From Oscillospiraceae bacterium (GTDB taxonomy: Bacteria > Bacillota > Clostridia > Oscillospirales > CAG-272), in assembly GCA_015064965.1 (NCBI GenBank), contig SVRG01000005.1:1-46776 (forward strand): 46,776 nucleotides of DNA, read 5' to 3'. Below, piece after piece: positions 6,698 through 13,772 of the stretch; the first letter of the stretch is position 1; each line of letters opens with the position of its first letter. The position numbers and the translations under genes are program-made. The notes below the pieces were generated by a model, which was given only the letters and a program-made list of their open reading frames with translations, made no database searches and was not told the DNA's origin.

Positions 6698-8008
6698 ATG
6701 ACAGAGAAAATAAATCACTCCGTATTGCTTGATGTAGATAAATGCAAGGGCTGCACATATTGCCTTAAGCGCTGTCCTACCGAAGCCATACGAATACGAA
6801 ACGGCCATGCCGTTATTCGTGCGGAAAGGTGTATAGACTGCGGCGAATGTATCAGAGTATGTCCTCATCAGGCAAAGACTGCGGATTTTGACCGTCTTGA
6901 AGATTTTAAAGACTATAAATGGAAAATTGCACTCCCAGCACCTGCGCTCTACGGTCAGTTTGATCGCCTTGATGACCTTGATTATGTTGTTTCCGGATTG
7001 CTTGAATGCGGTTTTGACGATGTGTTTGAGGTTGCACGCGCGGCAGAAATTGTTTCCGAATGTACACGTGAGTATCTCAAACGCGATGATATTCCAAAGC
7101 CGGTGATAAGCTCTGCCTGCCCTTCAGTAGTGCGTCTTATCAGCGTGCGTTTCCCATATTTGCTCGACAATGTGCTTCCCATTTTGCCGCCCGTGGAGGT
7201 TGCTGCGCGTATGGCAAAAGAGGAGGCTATGAAAAAGCATCCCGAACTCAAAGAAGAGGATATTTGCGCATTGTTTATTTCGCCTTGCCCTGCAAAAGTC
7301 AGCTACGTGAGAAATCCGCTTGGCACAGAGAAAAGCAAGGTTGACGGCGTGCTTGCGATCCGTGATATCTACTTTAAACTTGTCAGCGCTATGAATAAAA
7401 TTCAGTTCCCTGAAAGCGACTCCAAAACCGGTAGGATCGGCGTGAGCTGGGCGGGTACCGGCGGTGAAAGCTCGGCGCTTCTCAATGACAAGTATCTTGC
7501 CGCAGACGGAATTGAAAACGTTATTAAAGTGCTTGATGAGATTGAAAAAGAAAACTTCGCAGGCCTTGAGTTTATTGAACTCAATTCTTGCAACGGCGGA
7601 TGTGTTGGCGGTGCGCTCAATGTTGAAAATCCGTATATCGCCCGCGCAAGACTGCACATTATGCGCCGTTATCTCCCTGTTACAAAGACAAAAAGTGAAA
7701 ATAGCGATACAGACTCTCTGCTTTGGGATGCCGAGGTTGAGTACAATCCTGTATTAAAGCTCGATAGTGACCGAGCAGAGGCCATGCGCAAGATGCAAAA
7801 GATTCAGACCATAACAAAGTGCTTTCCGCAGATTGACTGCGGCTCGTGCGGCGCGCCTACGTGTGCGGCACTTGCCGAGGATATTGTTCGCGGCGAGGCA
7901 CATGAGGATGACTGCATTATCGAGATGCGCCGACAGATTCATTCAATCTATGACCATCTTGGCAAGATAGTGCATGAAACTTATAATCCCCCGGAGGATA
8001 AAGAATGA
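6698..8008 (+). CDS. Sensory-type (HydS-like) [FeFe] hydrogenase protein
   Basis: 436-aa iron-sulfur protein with an N-terminal pair of [4Fe-4S] ferredoxin motifs (CKGCTYCLKRCP, CIDCGECIRVCP), a hydrogenase large-subunit-like domain, and a C-terminal Fe-S motif with Cys 375, 381, 384, 389 (CGSCGAPTC) of the PF04060 type. The H-cluster loops are present but diverged: SSACPSV (residues 138-144) has Ala140 where catalytic enzymes carry the proton-relay Cys, while the likely cluster ligands Cys141, Cys197 (SPCPAK), Cys298 and Cys302 (CNGGC) remain. This pattern fits group C/D putative H2 sensors rather than a turnover enzyme. No PAS domain is fused. Start ATG 6698 is preferred over GTG 6695 because AGGAG is then 6 bases away. 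It overlaps the next gene by 4 bases. Confidence 0.85.
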   Translation: MTEKINHSVLLDVDKCKGCTYCLKRCPTEAIRIRNGHAVIRAERCIDCGECIRVCPHQAKTADFDRLEDFKDYKWKIALPAPALYGQFDRLDDLDYVVSGLLECGFDDVFEVARAAEIVSECTREYLKRDDIPKPVISSACPSVVRLISVRFPYLLDNVLPILPPVEVAARMAKEEAMKKHPELKEEDICALFISPCPAKVSYVRNPLGTEKSKVDGVLAIRDIYFKLVSAMNKIQFPESDSKTGRIGVSWAGTGGESSALLNDKYLAADGIENVIKVLDEIEKENFAGLEFIELNSCNGGCVGGALNVENPYIARARLHIMRRYLPVTKTKSENSDTDSLLWDAEVEYNPVLKLDSDRAEAMRKMQKIQTITKCFPQIDCGSCGAPTCAALAEDIVRGEAHEDDCIIEMRRQIHSIYDHLGKIVHETYNPPEDKE

Positions 8009-8331
8009 CAGTAAAAGAATTTGCAGAAAAACTTGGTTTGAAAGTGCTTACAATGCCTGACGGCGACAGGGAAGTGACCTGTGGCTACGCGGGCGACCTG
8101 CTTAGCTGGGTAATGGGCAAAGCGCCGAGCGATGCTGCGTGGTTTACAATTATGTCCAACGTCAATATCGTGGCGGTTGCAATGCTGCGTGATGTTGCGG
8201 CGATCGTTGTTTGTGAAGGTGCGGAAATCGGCGAAGATGTAATTGCACGCGCCGCCGAGCAGGACGTAAACCTGCTCCTCAGTGATAAAGGTATATACGA
8301 AAACTGCACTGAACTTGCAAAGATGATATAA
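8005..8331 (+). CDS. DRTGG-like domain protein, second copy
   Basis: 108-aa soluble protein with the same architecture as the 117-aa protein at 5901: an N-terminal KEFAEKLGLKVL helix-strand, a DLLSWVMGKAPSDAAWFTI segment, then alternating hydrophobic strands ending LLSDKGIYENCTELA. This is the pattern annotated as DRTGG domain or serine-kinase-regulator-like protein in [FeFe] hydrogenase operons. ATGA overlap with the upstream HydS gene indicates translational coupling and likely stoichiometric production. No catalytic residues can be assigned. It is separated from the PHP gene by a 138-base gap that holds an imperfect foldback repeat. Confidence 0.7.
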   Translation: MTVKEFAEKLGLKVLTMPDGDREVTCGYAGDLLSWVMGKAPSDAAWFTIMSNVNIVAVAMLRDVAAIVVCEGAEIGEDVIARAAEQDVNLLLSDKGIYENCTELAKMI

Positions 8332-8341
8332 CTAAACTATC

Positions 8342-8448
8342 TGTCATCCTGAGCGAATGCGAAGGATCTGCGTGCGTAGCGAGTCTTATGCAAGAAAAAT
8401 CTCGATTTTATCGAGATTTTCGGATTCTTCACCGCGTTCGGAATGACA
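8342..8448. repeat. Imperfect foldback intergenic repeat element
   Basis: About 107 bases bounded by TGTCATCCTGAGCGAA at the left and CGGAATGACA at the right, whose ends are reverse complements of each other, with a perfect inner hairpin AATCTCGA-TTTTA-TCGAGATT flanked by A- and T-runs (8395-8420). The terminal sequence resembles a repeat family that I recall from many bacterial genomes. It lies in an operon gap, so the inner hairpin may act as a partial terminator. Copy number in the genome cannot be seen here. Confidence 0.7.
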
Positions 8449-8469
8449 AAAATGAAGGAGGGAATACAT

Positions 8470-9207
8470 ATGCCAAAATTCTACTATGATCTACATATGC
8501 ATTCCTGCCTTTCGCCGTGTGCAGACGATGATATGACACCTGTGACAATGGCAGGAATTGCCGCGCTCAACGGGCTTAACATAGCGGCGCTTACCGACCA
8601 TAATTCCTGCGGAAACTTGCCTGCATTTTTTGCGGCTTGTCGCGCATACGGAGTAACTCCGATTGCAGGAATGGAGCTTGAAACTGCAGAAAGCGTACAT
8701 GTTGTATGCCTTTTTGAGGAATATGACAACGCAATGAGGTTTTGGCAGACGGTAAAAGATAACTACATGATGCCGTTTAAAAATGACGTTGCAATGTTTG
8801 GCGGTCAGTATTATATGAATGAGGATGACGAGGTAACGGGCACCGAGGAGATTTTGCTTATAAACTCCACAACGCTTTCGCTTGACGAGGGTGTTGCTCT
8901 TGCGCGTGAGCATGGTGCATTTGTTTTTCCTGCGCATATCGACCGAACATCAAACGGAATAATTGCCGTGCTTGGCGATATTCCGCCGGAACCCGGCTTT
9001 ACCGCGGTGGAATTCAATGACAGTGCAAACGTTGATGAGTACCGTGAAAAGTATTCCGAGGTGAAAAATGCACTTGTGCTTGTAGACTCGGATGCACACC
9101 GTGTAACAAGTATAAATGAGGCGGTGAACTTCATTGAGCTTGATGCTGACCCCACTGATGAAGATGCCGTAAGAAAAGCATTTTTTGAATACTTGAGAAA
9201 AGGATGA
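8470..9207 (+). CDS. PHP-domain phosphoesterase-like protein
   Basis: 245-aa protein of the PHP (polymerase and histidinol phosphatase) superfamily of metal-dependent phosphoesterases. The N-terminus DLHMHSCLSPC gives the H-x-H metal motif, LTDHNSCGNLP the second, MELETAESVHVV the Glu/His motif, FPAHIDR and VDSDAHRV the remaining metal ligands, so the active site looks complete. ATG 8470 is the start (AGGAGG 8 bases upstream); the ORF-track start at 8443 falls inside the foldback repeat. PHP genes recur beside sensory [FeFe] hydrogenases, with unknown substrate (a phosphorylated nucleotide or signalling molecule is possible). Its stop TGA overlaps the possible first ATG of the following lipoprotein gene. 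Confidence 0.85.
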   Translation: MPKFYYDLHMHSCLSPCADDDMTPVTMAGIAALNGLNIAALTDHNSCGNLPAFFAACRAYGVTPIAGMELETAESVHVVCLFEEYDNAMRFWQTVKDNYMMPFKNDVAMFGGQYYMNEDDEVTGTEEILLINSTTLSLDEGVALAREHGAFVFPAHIDRTSNGIIAVLGDIPPEPGFTAVEFNDSANVDEYREKYSEVKNALVLVDSDAHRVTSINEAVNFIELDADPTDEDAVRKAFFEYLRKG

Positions 9208-9212
9208 AAAAT

Positions 9213-10241
9213 ATGAAAAAGTTTTTTGTAATATTTTTAGCGGGGTTGTTATTAGTTTTTTTATGTGCATGTAACAATGATATCGCCATAGAAGGAACAG
9301 CAGAAAACGCTGAAACAACAGCACACACAACCGAGGTTACCACAGCGCCTATTATCGTTGATTTTTCGCAGAGATTTGATGAACTGTTTGACTATGGAGA
9401 TTTTGAAGTTTCAATCTATGACGGTTATGCTTCGGTAGGATACTATGGAGATGCCACATCTGTGACTATCCCTGCTGAGATTAGAGGATATAAGGTAATC
9501 GCTGTTAGAGGCTTTGGAGTGGGTGTAAATAACATAACCAATATAGAATTACCAGATACAATAACAACAATCAGAGATGAAGCGTTCTGCAATTGCAAGG
9601 CTCTTACAAGCATAACAATTCCAGATAGCGTAGTTGTTATTGAAGAAGATGCATTTAGGGGATGCAGATCGCTTACAAATATAACCATACCTGACAGTGT
9701 AACTATTATAGAGAGCAATGCGTTCCGTGATTGTACTTCTCTTACAGATGTTAAACTTTCGAACAATTTATCAACAATTGAATATGCTACATTTAGAGAT
9801 TGTACATCGCTTGAAAATGTAGATTTTTCAGGCGGTGTAGAAACAATTGGAGATAGCGCATTTGAAAATTGTACATCTCTTGCAAGTATAGTGCTTTCAA
9901 AGAGTACGACAACGATTGCAGAACACGCATTTGAGAATTGCACATCTCTAAAAAGTGTAAAGTTTTCAGATAGTGTAACAACGATAGGTTTAGAAGCGTT
10001 TTCGAATTGCACATCGCTTGAAAATGTAGAACTTTCAAATGGTGTGACGACAATAGGGCGAAATTCGTTTACAAACTGTCCGTCGCTTAAGTGGATTAAG
10101 ATTCCTGACAGCGTGACGACGATAGGCGATGTGATTTCTGGCGCTTTTGATAATGACATTGTTACATTTAAGTGTAAAGCAGGTTCTTATGCAGAAGAAT
10201 ATGCCAAGAACAATAATATAAAATACGAGATATACAAGTAA
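9213..10241 (+). CDS. Leucine-rich repeat (BspA-type) lipoprotein inserted in the hydrogenase locus
   Basis: 342-aa predicted surface lipoprotein. The signal peptide ends in the lipobox LCAC (Cys20), followed by a Thr/Glu-rich tether with several TT pairs, a small beta domain, then eight successive 23-residue LRR_5 units of the form IPDSVTTIxxxAFxNCTSLxxVx, and a cap. This repeat type is used for binding proteins or host surfaces in Bacteroides, Treponema and gut Firmicutes. ATG 9213 is preferred because AAAGG is 9 bases upstream; ATG 9204, overlapping the PHP stop by 4 bases, is possible. Hydrogenase operons of relatives as I know them have no such gene at this position, so it looks inserted. 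The base composition is AT-rich and its codon use unlike the hydrogenase genes. Confidence 0.85.
   Translation: MKKFFVIFLAGLLLVFLCACNNDIAIEGTAENAETTAHTTEVTTAPIIVDFSQRFDELFDYGDFEVSIYDGYASVGYYGDATSVTIPAEIRGYKVIAVRGFGVGVNNITNIELPDTITTIRDEAFCNCKALTSITIPDSVVVIEEDAFRGCRSLTNITIPDSVTIIESNAFRDCTSLTDVKLSNNLSTIEYATFRDCTSLENVDFSGGVETIGDSAFENCTSLASIVLSKSTTTIAEHAFENCTSLKSVKFSDSVTTIGLEAFSNCTSLENVELSNGVTTIGRNSFTNCPSLKWIKIPDSVTTIGDVISGAFDNDIVTFKCKAGSYAEEYAKNNNIKYEIYK
9549..10100 (+). repeat. Eight tandem 69-bp LRR_5 coding repeats
   Basis: Eight in-frame units of 69 bases (23 codons) within the lipoprotein gene; the CTS-L and N/D-C positions of each unit are nearly identical (TGTACATCTCTT-like blocks recur). 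Such arrays can expand or contract by recombination. Confidence 0.85.
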
Positions 10242-10248
10242 ACACATA

Positions 10249-10276
10249 AAAAGGACAGCCGTAAGGCTGTCCTTTT
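10249..10276 (+). terminator. Intrinsic terminator after the LRR lipoprotein gene
   Basis: Perfect 12-bp stem AAAAGGACAGCC / GGCTGTCCTTTT with a GTAA loop, 8 bases after the stop. The T-tract is short. It separates the sensory half of the locus from the structural hydrogenase genes. Confidence 0.85.
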
Positions 10277-10365
10277 GGTATAATCATACAAAAAAACTTC
10301 GTTAAAATTTCGACATTTTTAAGAAAAAAATCGCAGAAACTATAGATTTTTTTGAAAATATATAG

Positions 10366-10456
10366 TATAATGTTTTTGTATGCGGGGAAGTACGCTTTTT
10401 TCGCGTTGCCATCGCGCTAATAACGGATTAAATAAAATGAAATATATTTATTTAAT
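10366..10456 (+). promoter_or_regulatory. Promoter and leader of the structural hydrogenase operon, with a perfect inverted repeat
   Basis: A TATAAT -10 (10366-10371) with no good -35 starts a leader of about 105 bases. Within it is a perfect 10-bp inverted repeat ATTAAATAAA-N10-TTTATTTAAT (10427-10456), ending about 8 bases before the AGGAGGT ribosome binding site of the first gene. As DNA it could be an operator; as RNA a weak AU-only hairpin. It does not fit the Rex consensus. Confidence 0.5.
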
Positions 10457-10482
10457 GAATTTACAGGAGGTAGGTTCGAACT

Positions 10483-10977
10483 ATGAAAAAGCAATTGACT
10501 CAGGTCGAATTTCGCGGCACAAAAGAGCAGGAAGCAAAGCTCCTCGAAATTATCGACGCTCACAAGAATGAGAGAGGCGCAATGATGCCTATTCTTCAGC
10601 AGGCTCAGGAAGTCTACGGTTATCTTCCCGTAGAGGTTATGCAGATTATTGCAAAACACACCGGCAAGCCCGTTGAGGAGATTTTCGGTATCGCAACATT
10701 CTACTCTCAGTTTGCACTCAACCCTAAGGGTGAGGTTGCAGTGGCAGTATGTCTTGGTACTGCTTGCTACGTTAAGGGTAGCGGTGACATTTATGAAAAG
10801 TTTGGCGAAGAACTCGGTCTTGTAGGCGGCGGCACAACTCCCGATGGCAAGTGGTCTCTCGAAGCAACACGTTGCATCGGTGCATGTGGTCTTGCACCTG
10901 TTCTGACTGTTAACGGCAACGTTTACGGCAGACTTACTACAAAAGACGTTCCTAACATTATCGCAGAGTATAAATAA
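10483..10977 (+). CDS. hydC: NAD-linked [FeFe] hydrogenase subunit HydC (NuoE-like)
   Basis: 164-aa thioredoxin-fold [2Fe-2S] protein homologous to complex I subunit NuoE; in HydABC/HndABCD hydrogenases it is the small electron-transfer subunit bound to HydB. The four cluster Cys are in CLGTACY and CIGACGLAP (C-x4-C and C-x3-C). The N-terminal helical region (AMMPILQQAQEVYGYLP, then VEEIFGIATFYSQF) is typical of the family. RBS AGGAGGT is 11 bases upstream, somewhat long. It is the first gene of a five-gene run ending with hydA; expression is probably high judging by C-ending codon use. Confidence 0.94.
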   Translation: MKKQLTQVEFRGTKEQEAKLLEIIDAHKNERGAMMPILQQAQEVYGYLPVEVMQIIAKHTGKPVEEIFGIATFYSQFALNPKGEVAVAVCLGTACYVKGSGDIYEKFGEELGLVGGGTTPDGKWSLEATRCIGACGLAPVLTVNGNVYGRLTTKDVPNIIAEYK

Positions 10978-10983
10978 TTCTTT

Positions 10984-11538
10984 ATGAAAGAGTTATCGCT
11001 GAATATTCTCGATATCACTCAGAACTCTATTACGGCGCGTGCAAAAAACATTCTCATTTCGCTTGTTGAAAACGATGACGGCTGGCTCACGCTCACCATC
11101 ACCGATGACGGCTGCGGCATGAGCGAGGAAACACTGCGCACAGTAATGGATCCGTTTTATACAACGCGTACTACAAGAAAGGTTGGTATGGGCATTCCGC
11201 TTTTGAAACTCGCATGTGAGCAGACGGGCGGTGCGCTTAACATTGTTTCAAAGGATGAAAAGAATTATCCCGATGAACATGGCACTACAGTGTGTGCCAC
11301 CTTTGATACAAAGCACATAGACATGACGCCGGTTGGCGATATGATATCCACAATAGAGGTGCTTTTACAAGGGCATCCCGAGGTTGATTACCTTTATGTG
11401 CATAAAACTCCGCGCTTTAACGTGGAGATGGACACAAAAGAGCTTCGCGCAGTGCTTGGCGATATTTCGCTTGGCGAGCCGGAGATCTTGCAGTGGGTAC
11501 GCGGCTTCTTAGGCGAACAATATGATTTATCTGAATAA
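10984..11538 (+). CDS. HATPase_c (GHKL) ATP-binding protein in the hydrogenase operon
   Basis: 184-aa protein with a histidine-kinase-like ATPase domain but no dimerisation/phospho-acceptor domain. The N box LDITQNSITARA, G1 box TDDGCGMSEE and G2-like RKVGMGIPLLKLA are intact, with an 80-residue C-terminal extension of unknown fold. Such genes are regularly found between the NuoE-like and 2Fe-2S genes of clostridial hydrogenase operons, with no established role. Only 6 bases separate it from hydC and I see no clear Shine-Dalgarno sequence, so it probably relies on translational coupling and is made at a lower level than its neighbours. Confidence 0.85.
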   Translation: MKELSLNILDITQNSITARAKNILISLVENDDGWLTLTITDDGCGMSEETLRTVMDPFYTTRTTRKVGMGIPLLKLACEQTGGALNIVSKDEKNYPDEHGTTVCATFDTKHIDMTPVGDMISTIEVLLQGHPEVDYLYVHKTPRFNVEMDTKELRAVLGDISLGEPEILQWVRGFLGEQYDLSE

Positions 11539-11555
11539 TTTTGGAGGTGTAAACC

Positions 11556-11921
11556 ATGAAATCTTTAGCAGAACTTGCAGCAATTAAAGCAAAAATGCAG
11601 GATAAGGTTGCTATGCGTGAGGGCAGCGGTAATGTAAGAGTAGTTGTTGGTATGGCTACTTGCGGTATCGCAGCAGGTGCACGTCCCGTACTCTCCGCTT
11701 TCGTTGAAGCGGTTAGCGCAGCAGGCCTTTCCGAAAAGGTTACCGTTACACAGACAGGCTGTATCGGTATTTGTCAGTACGAGCCCGTTGTAGAGATTTT
11801 CGAAGACGGCAAGGAAAAGGTTACATACGTTAAGATGGATGCAGACAAGGCAAAGCGCGTTGTTGAAGAACACATCAAGGGCGGCAAGATTGTAACCGAT
11901 TATGTTATTGGTAATAAATAA
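11556..11921 (+). CDS. [2Fe-2S] ferredoxin-like protein (HndB-like hydrogenase subunit)
   Basis: 121-aa thioredoxin-like [2Fe-2S] protein, matching the fourth subunit seen in HndABCD-type NAD(P)-linked hydrogenases. Cluster Cys are in MATCGIAAGA and TGCIGICQYEP; the first half lacks the second close Cys of HydC, so the first pair of ligands is reduced (only one Cys is visible before the CIGIC pair), and cluster assembly should be checked. RBS GGAGGT is 8 bases upstream. It lies 18 bases before hydB, which itself carries an N-terminal domain of the same fold. Confidence 0.82.
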   Translation: MKSLAELAAIKAKMQDKVAMREGSGNVRVVVGMATCGIAAGARPVLSAFVEAVSAAGLSEKVTVTQTGCIGICQYEPVVEIFEDGKEKVTYVKMDADKAKRVVEEHIKGGKIVTDYVIGNK

Positions 11922-11939
11922 TTAAACGGAGGAAATAAA

Positions 11940-13751
11940 ATGATTCGCACACATGTATTGATTTGCGGCGGTACCGGTTGTACTTCCTCCGGAAGTTTGG
12001 CTCTCAAAGAGACTCTTGAAAAAGAGCTCGCAGCAAAGGGCCTTACCGAAGAAGTAAAAATCGTTATCACAGGTTGTTTCGGTCTTTGTGCTCTCGGTCC
12101 GGTTATGATCGTATACCCCGACGGCACATTCTATAGCATGGTTAAGCCCGAGGATATTCCCGAGATCGTTGATGAGCACCTTCTCAAGGGCCGTCCCGTA
12201 GCTCGTCTTGAGTATCACGAGGCAGGCGAGAAGGAAGCTGTTTCTTCTCTCTCAGAAACCAAGTTCTATTCCAAGCAGAAGCGCGTTGCGCTCCGCAACT
12301 GCGGTGTTATCAACCCTGAAAACATCGAAGAGTATATCGCAAGAGACGGTTATGCAGCTCTCGGTAAGGCTCTCACAGAGATGACCCCTGAAGCTGTAAT
12401 TCAGACCGTTCTTGATTCCGGTCTCCGCGGACGCGGCGGCGGCGGATTCCCCACCGGCAGAAAGTGGGACCTCGCTCGCAAGCTCGTTCAGGGCGGTCAG
12501 AAGTATGTTGCATGTAACGCAGACGAGGGCGACCCCGGCGCGTTCATGGACCGTTCCATTCTTGAAGGTGACCCCCATGCACTTATCGAAGCAATGGCTA
12601 TCGCAGGCTATGCTATCGGCGCAAGTGAGGGTTATGTATATGTTCGTGCAGAGTATCCTATTGCTGTACAGCGTCTCCAGATCGCTATTGATCAGGCTCG
12701 CGAATACGGTCTCCTCGGCAAGGACATCTTTGGCACCGGCTTTGAATTTGATATGTTTATCCGTCTCGGCGCAGGCGCATTTGTATGCGGCGAAGAGACT
12801 GCTCTTATGACCTCTATTGAAGGTAACCGCGGCGAGCCTCGTCCCCGTCCTCCGTTCCCTGCAGAAAAGGGTCTTTACGGTAAACCTACCGTTCTTAACA
12901 ACGTAGAAACATATGCAAACATTCCTCAGATCATCCTCAACGGTTCTGATTGGTTTGCTTCCATGGGTACTGAAAAGTCCAAGGGTACCAAGGTATTTGC
13001 TCTCGGCGGTAAGATCACCAATACCGGTCTTGTTGAGATTCCTATGGGTACCACTCTCCGCGAAGTTATCGAGGATATCGGCGGCGGCATTCCCAACGGT
13101 AAGAAGTTCAAGGCTGCACAGACCGGTGGTCCTTCCGGCGGATGTATCCCTGCTCACCTTATCGACACTCCCATCGACTACGACAACCTTATCGCTCTCG
13201 GCTCCATGATGGGCTCCGGCGGACTTATCGTTATGGACGAGGACAACTGTATGGTTGACATCGCAAGATTCTTCCTTGATTTCACAGTTGATGAATCTTG
13301 CGGTAAGTGCACACCTTGCCGTATCGGTACCAAGCGTATGCTTGAAATTCTTGACAAAATTATCGCAGGTAAGGGCGAACTCGAAGATATCGACAGACTT
13401 GAAGAACTTGCACAGTATATCAAGGCAGGTTCTCTCTGCGGTCTCGGACAGACTGCTCCTAACCCTGTTCTTTCCACTCTCCAGTACTTCCGCGACGAGT
13501 ACATTGCACACGTTGTGGATAAGAAGTGTCCTGCAGGCGTATGTAAGAGCCTCCTCAGCTTCACTATCGACAAGGATAAGTGTATCGGTTGCGGACTCTG
13601 TGCAAAGAACTGCCCTGTTAACGCTATCGAAAGAACTGATTACATCGCTCCCGGCCACAAGCTCGCATCCTTTACTATTGATGCAGCTAAGTGCGTAAAG
13701 TGCGGCGTATGTATGAGCAACTGCCGTCCTAAGGCAATTGAGAAGAAATAA
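11940..13751 (+). CDS. hydB: NAD-linked [FeFe] hydrogenase subunit HydB (NuoF-like, flavoprotein)
   Basis: 603-aa subunit that binds FMN and NAD(H) and is thought to be the site of electron bifurcation in HydABC enzymes. Domains in order are: thioredoxin-like [2Fe-2S] (residues 1-90, CGGTGC and GCFGLC), NuoF core with GRGGGGFPTGRKW and CNADEGDPGAFMDR (NADH and FMN binding) and GAGAFVCGEETAL, an SLBB domain, the [4Fe-4S] site ESCGKCTPCRIG, then two C-terminal [4Fe-4S] ferredoxin motifs (CIGCGLCAKNCP and CVKCGVCMSNCR; the last has Arg where Pro is usual). RBS GGAGG is 7 bases upstream. Codon use is strongly biased, which produces a long antisense open frame over this gene and hydA. Confidence 0.95.
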   Translation: MIRTHVLICGGTGCTSSGSLALKETLEKELAAKGLTEEVKIVITGCFGLCALGPVMIVYPDGTFYSMVKPEDIPEIVDEHLLKGRPVARLEYHEAGEKEAVSSLSETKFYSKQKRVALRNCGVINPENIEEYIARDGYAALGKALTEMTPEAVIQTVLDSGLRGRGGGGFPTGRKWDLARKLVQGGQKYVACNADEGDPGAFMDRSILEGDPHALIEAMAIAGYAIGASEGYVYVRAEYPIAVQRLQIAIDQAREYGLLGKDIFGTGFEFDMFIRLGAGAFVCGEETALMTSIEGNRGEPRPRPPFPAEKGLYGKPTVLNNVETYANIPQIILNGSDWFASMGTEKSKGTKVFALGGKITNTGLVEIPMGTTLREVIEDIGGGIPNGKKFKAAQTGGPSGGCIPAHLIDTPIDYDNLIALGSMMGSGGLIVMDEDNCMVDIARFFLDFTVDESCGKCTPCRIGTKRMLEILDKIIAGKGELEDIDRLEELAQYIKAGSLCGLGQTAPNPVLSTLQYFRDEYIAHVVDKKCPAGVCKSLLSFTIDKDKCIGCGLCAKNCPVNAIERTDYIAPGHKLASFTIDAAKCVKCGVCMSNCRPKAIEKK

Positions 13752-13772
13752 GTGAAAGGAGAAAGAGAAATA

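Noticed and set aside
9549-10100. Regular 69-base spaced repeats taken at first sight as a possible CRISPR-like array
   Set aside because: The units are in frame, code for LRR_5 motifs, and have no constant repeat/variable spacer structure.
9443-10159. 238-aa minus-strand frame over the LRR gene, repetitive
   Set aside because: The repetition is only the mirror of the LRR repeats on the sense strand.
10380-10571. 63-aa plus-strand frame in the hydC leader
   Set aside because: It runs into hydC out of frame, no ribosome binding site, composition unlike a leader peptide.
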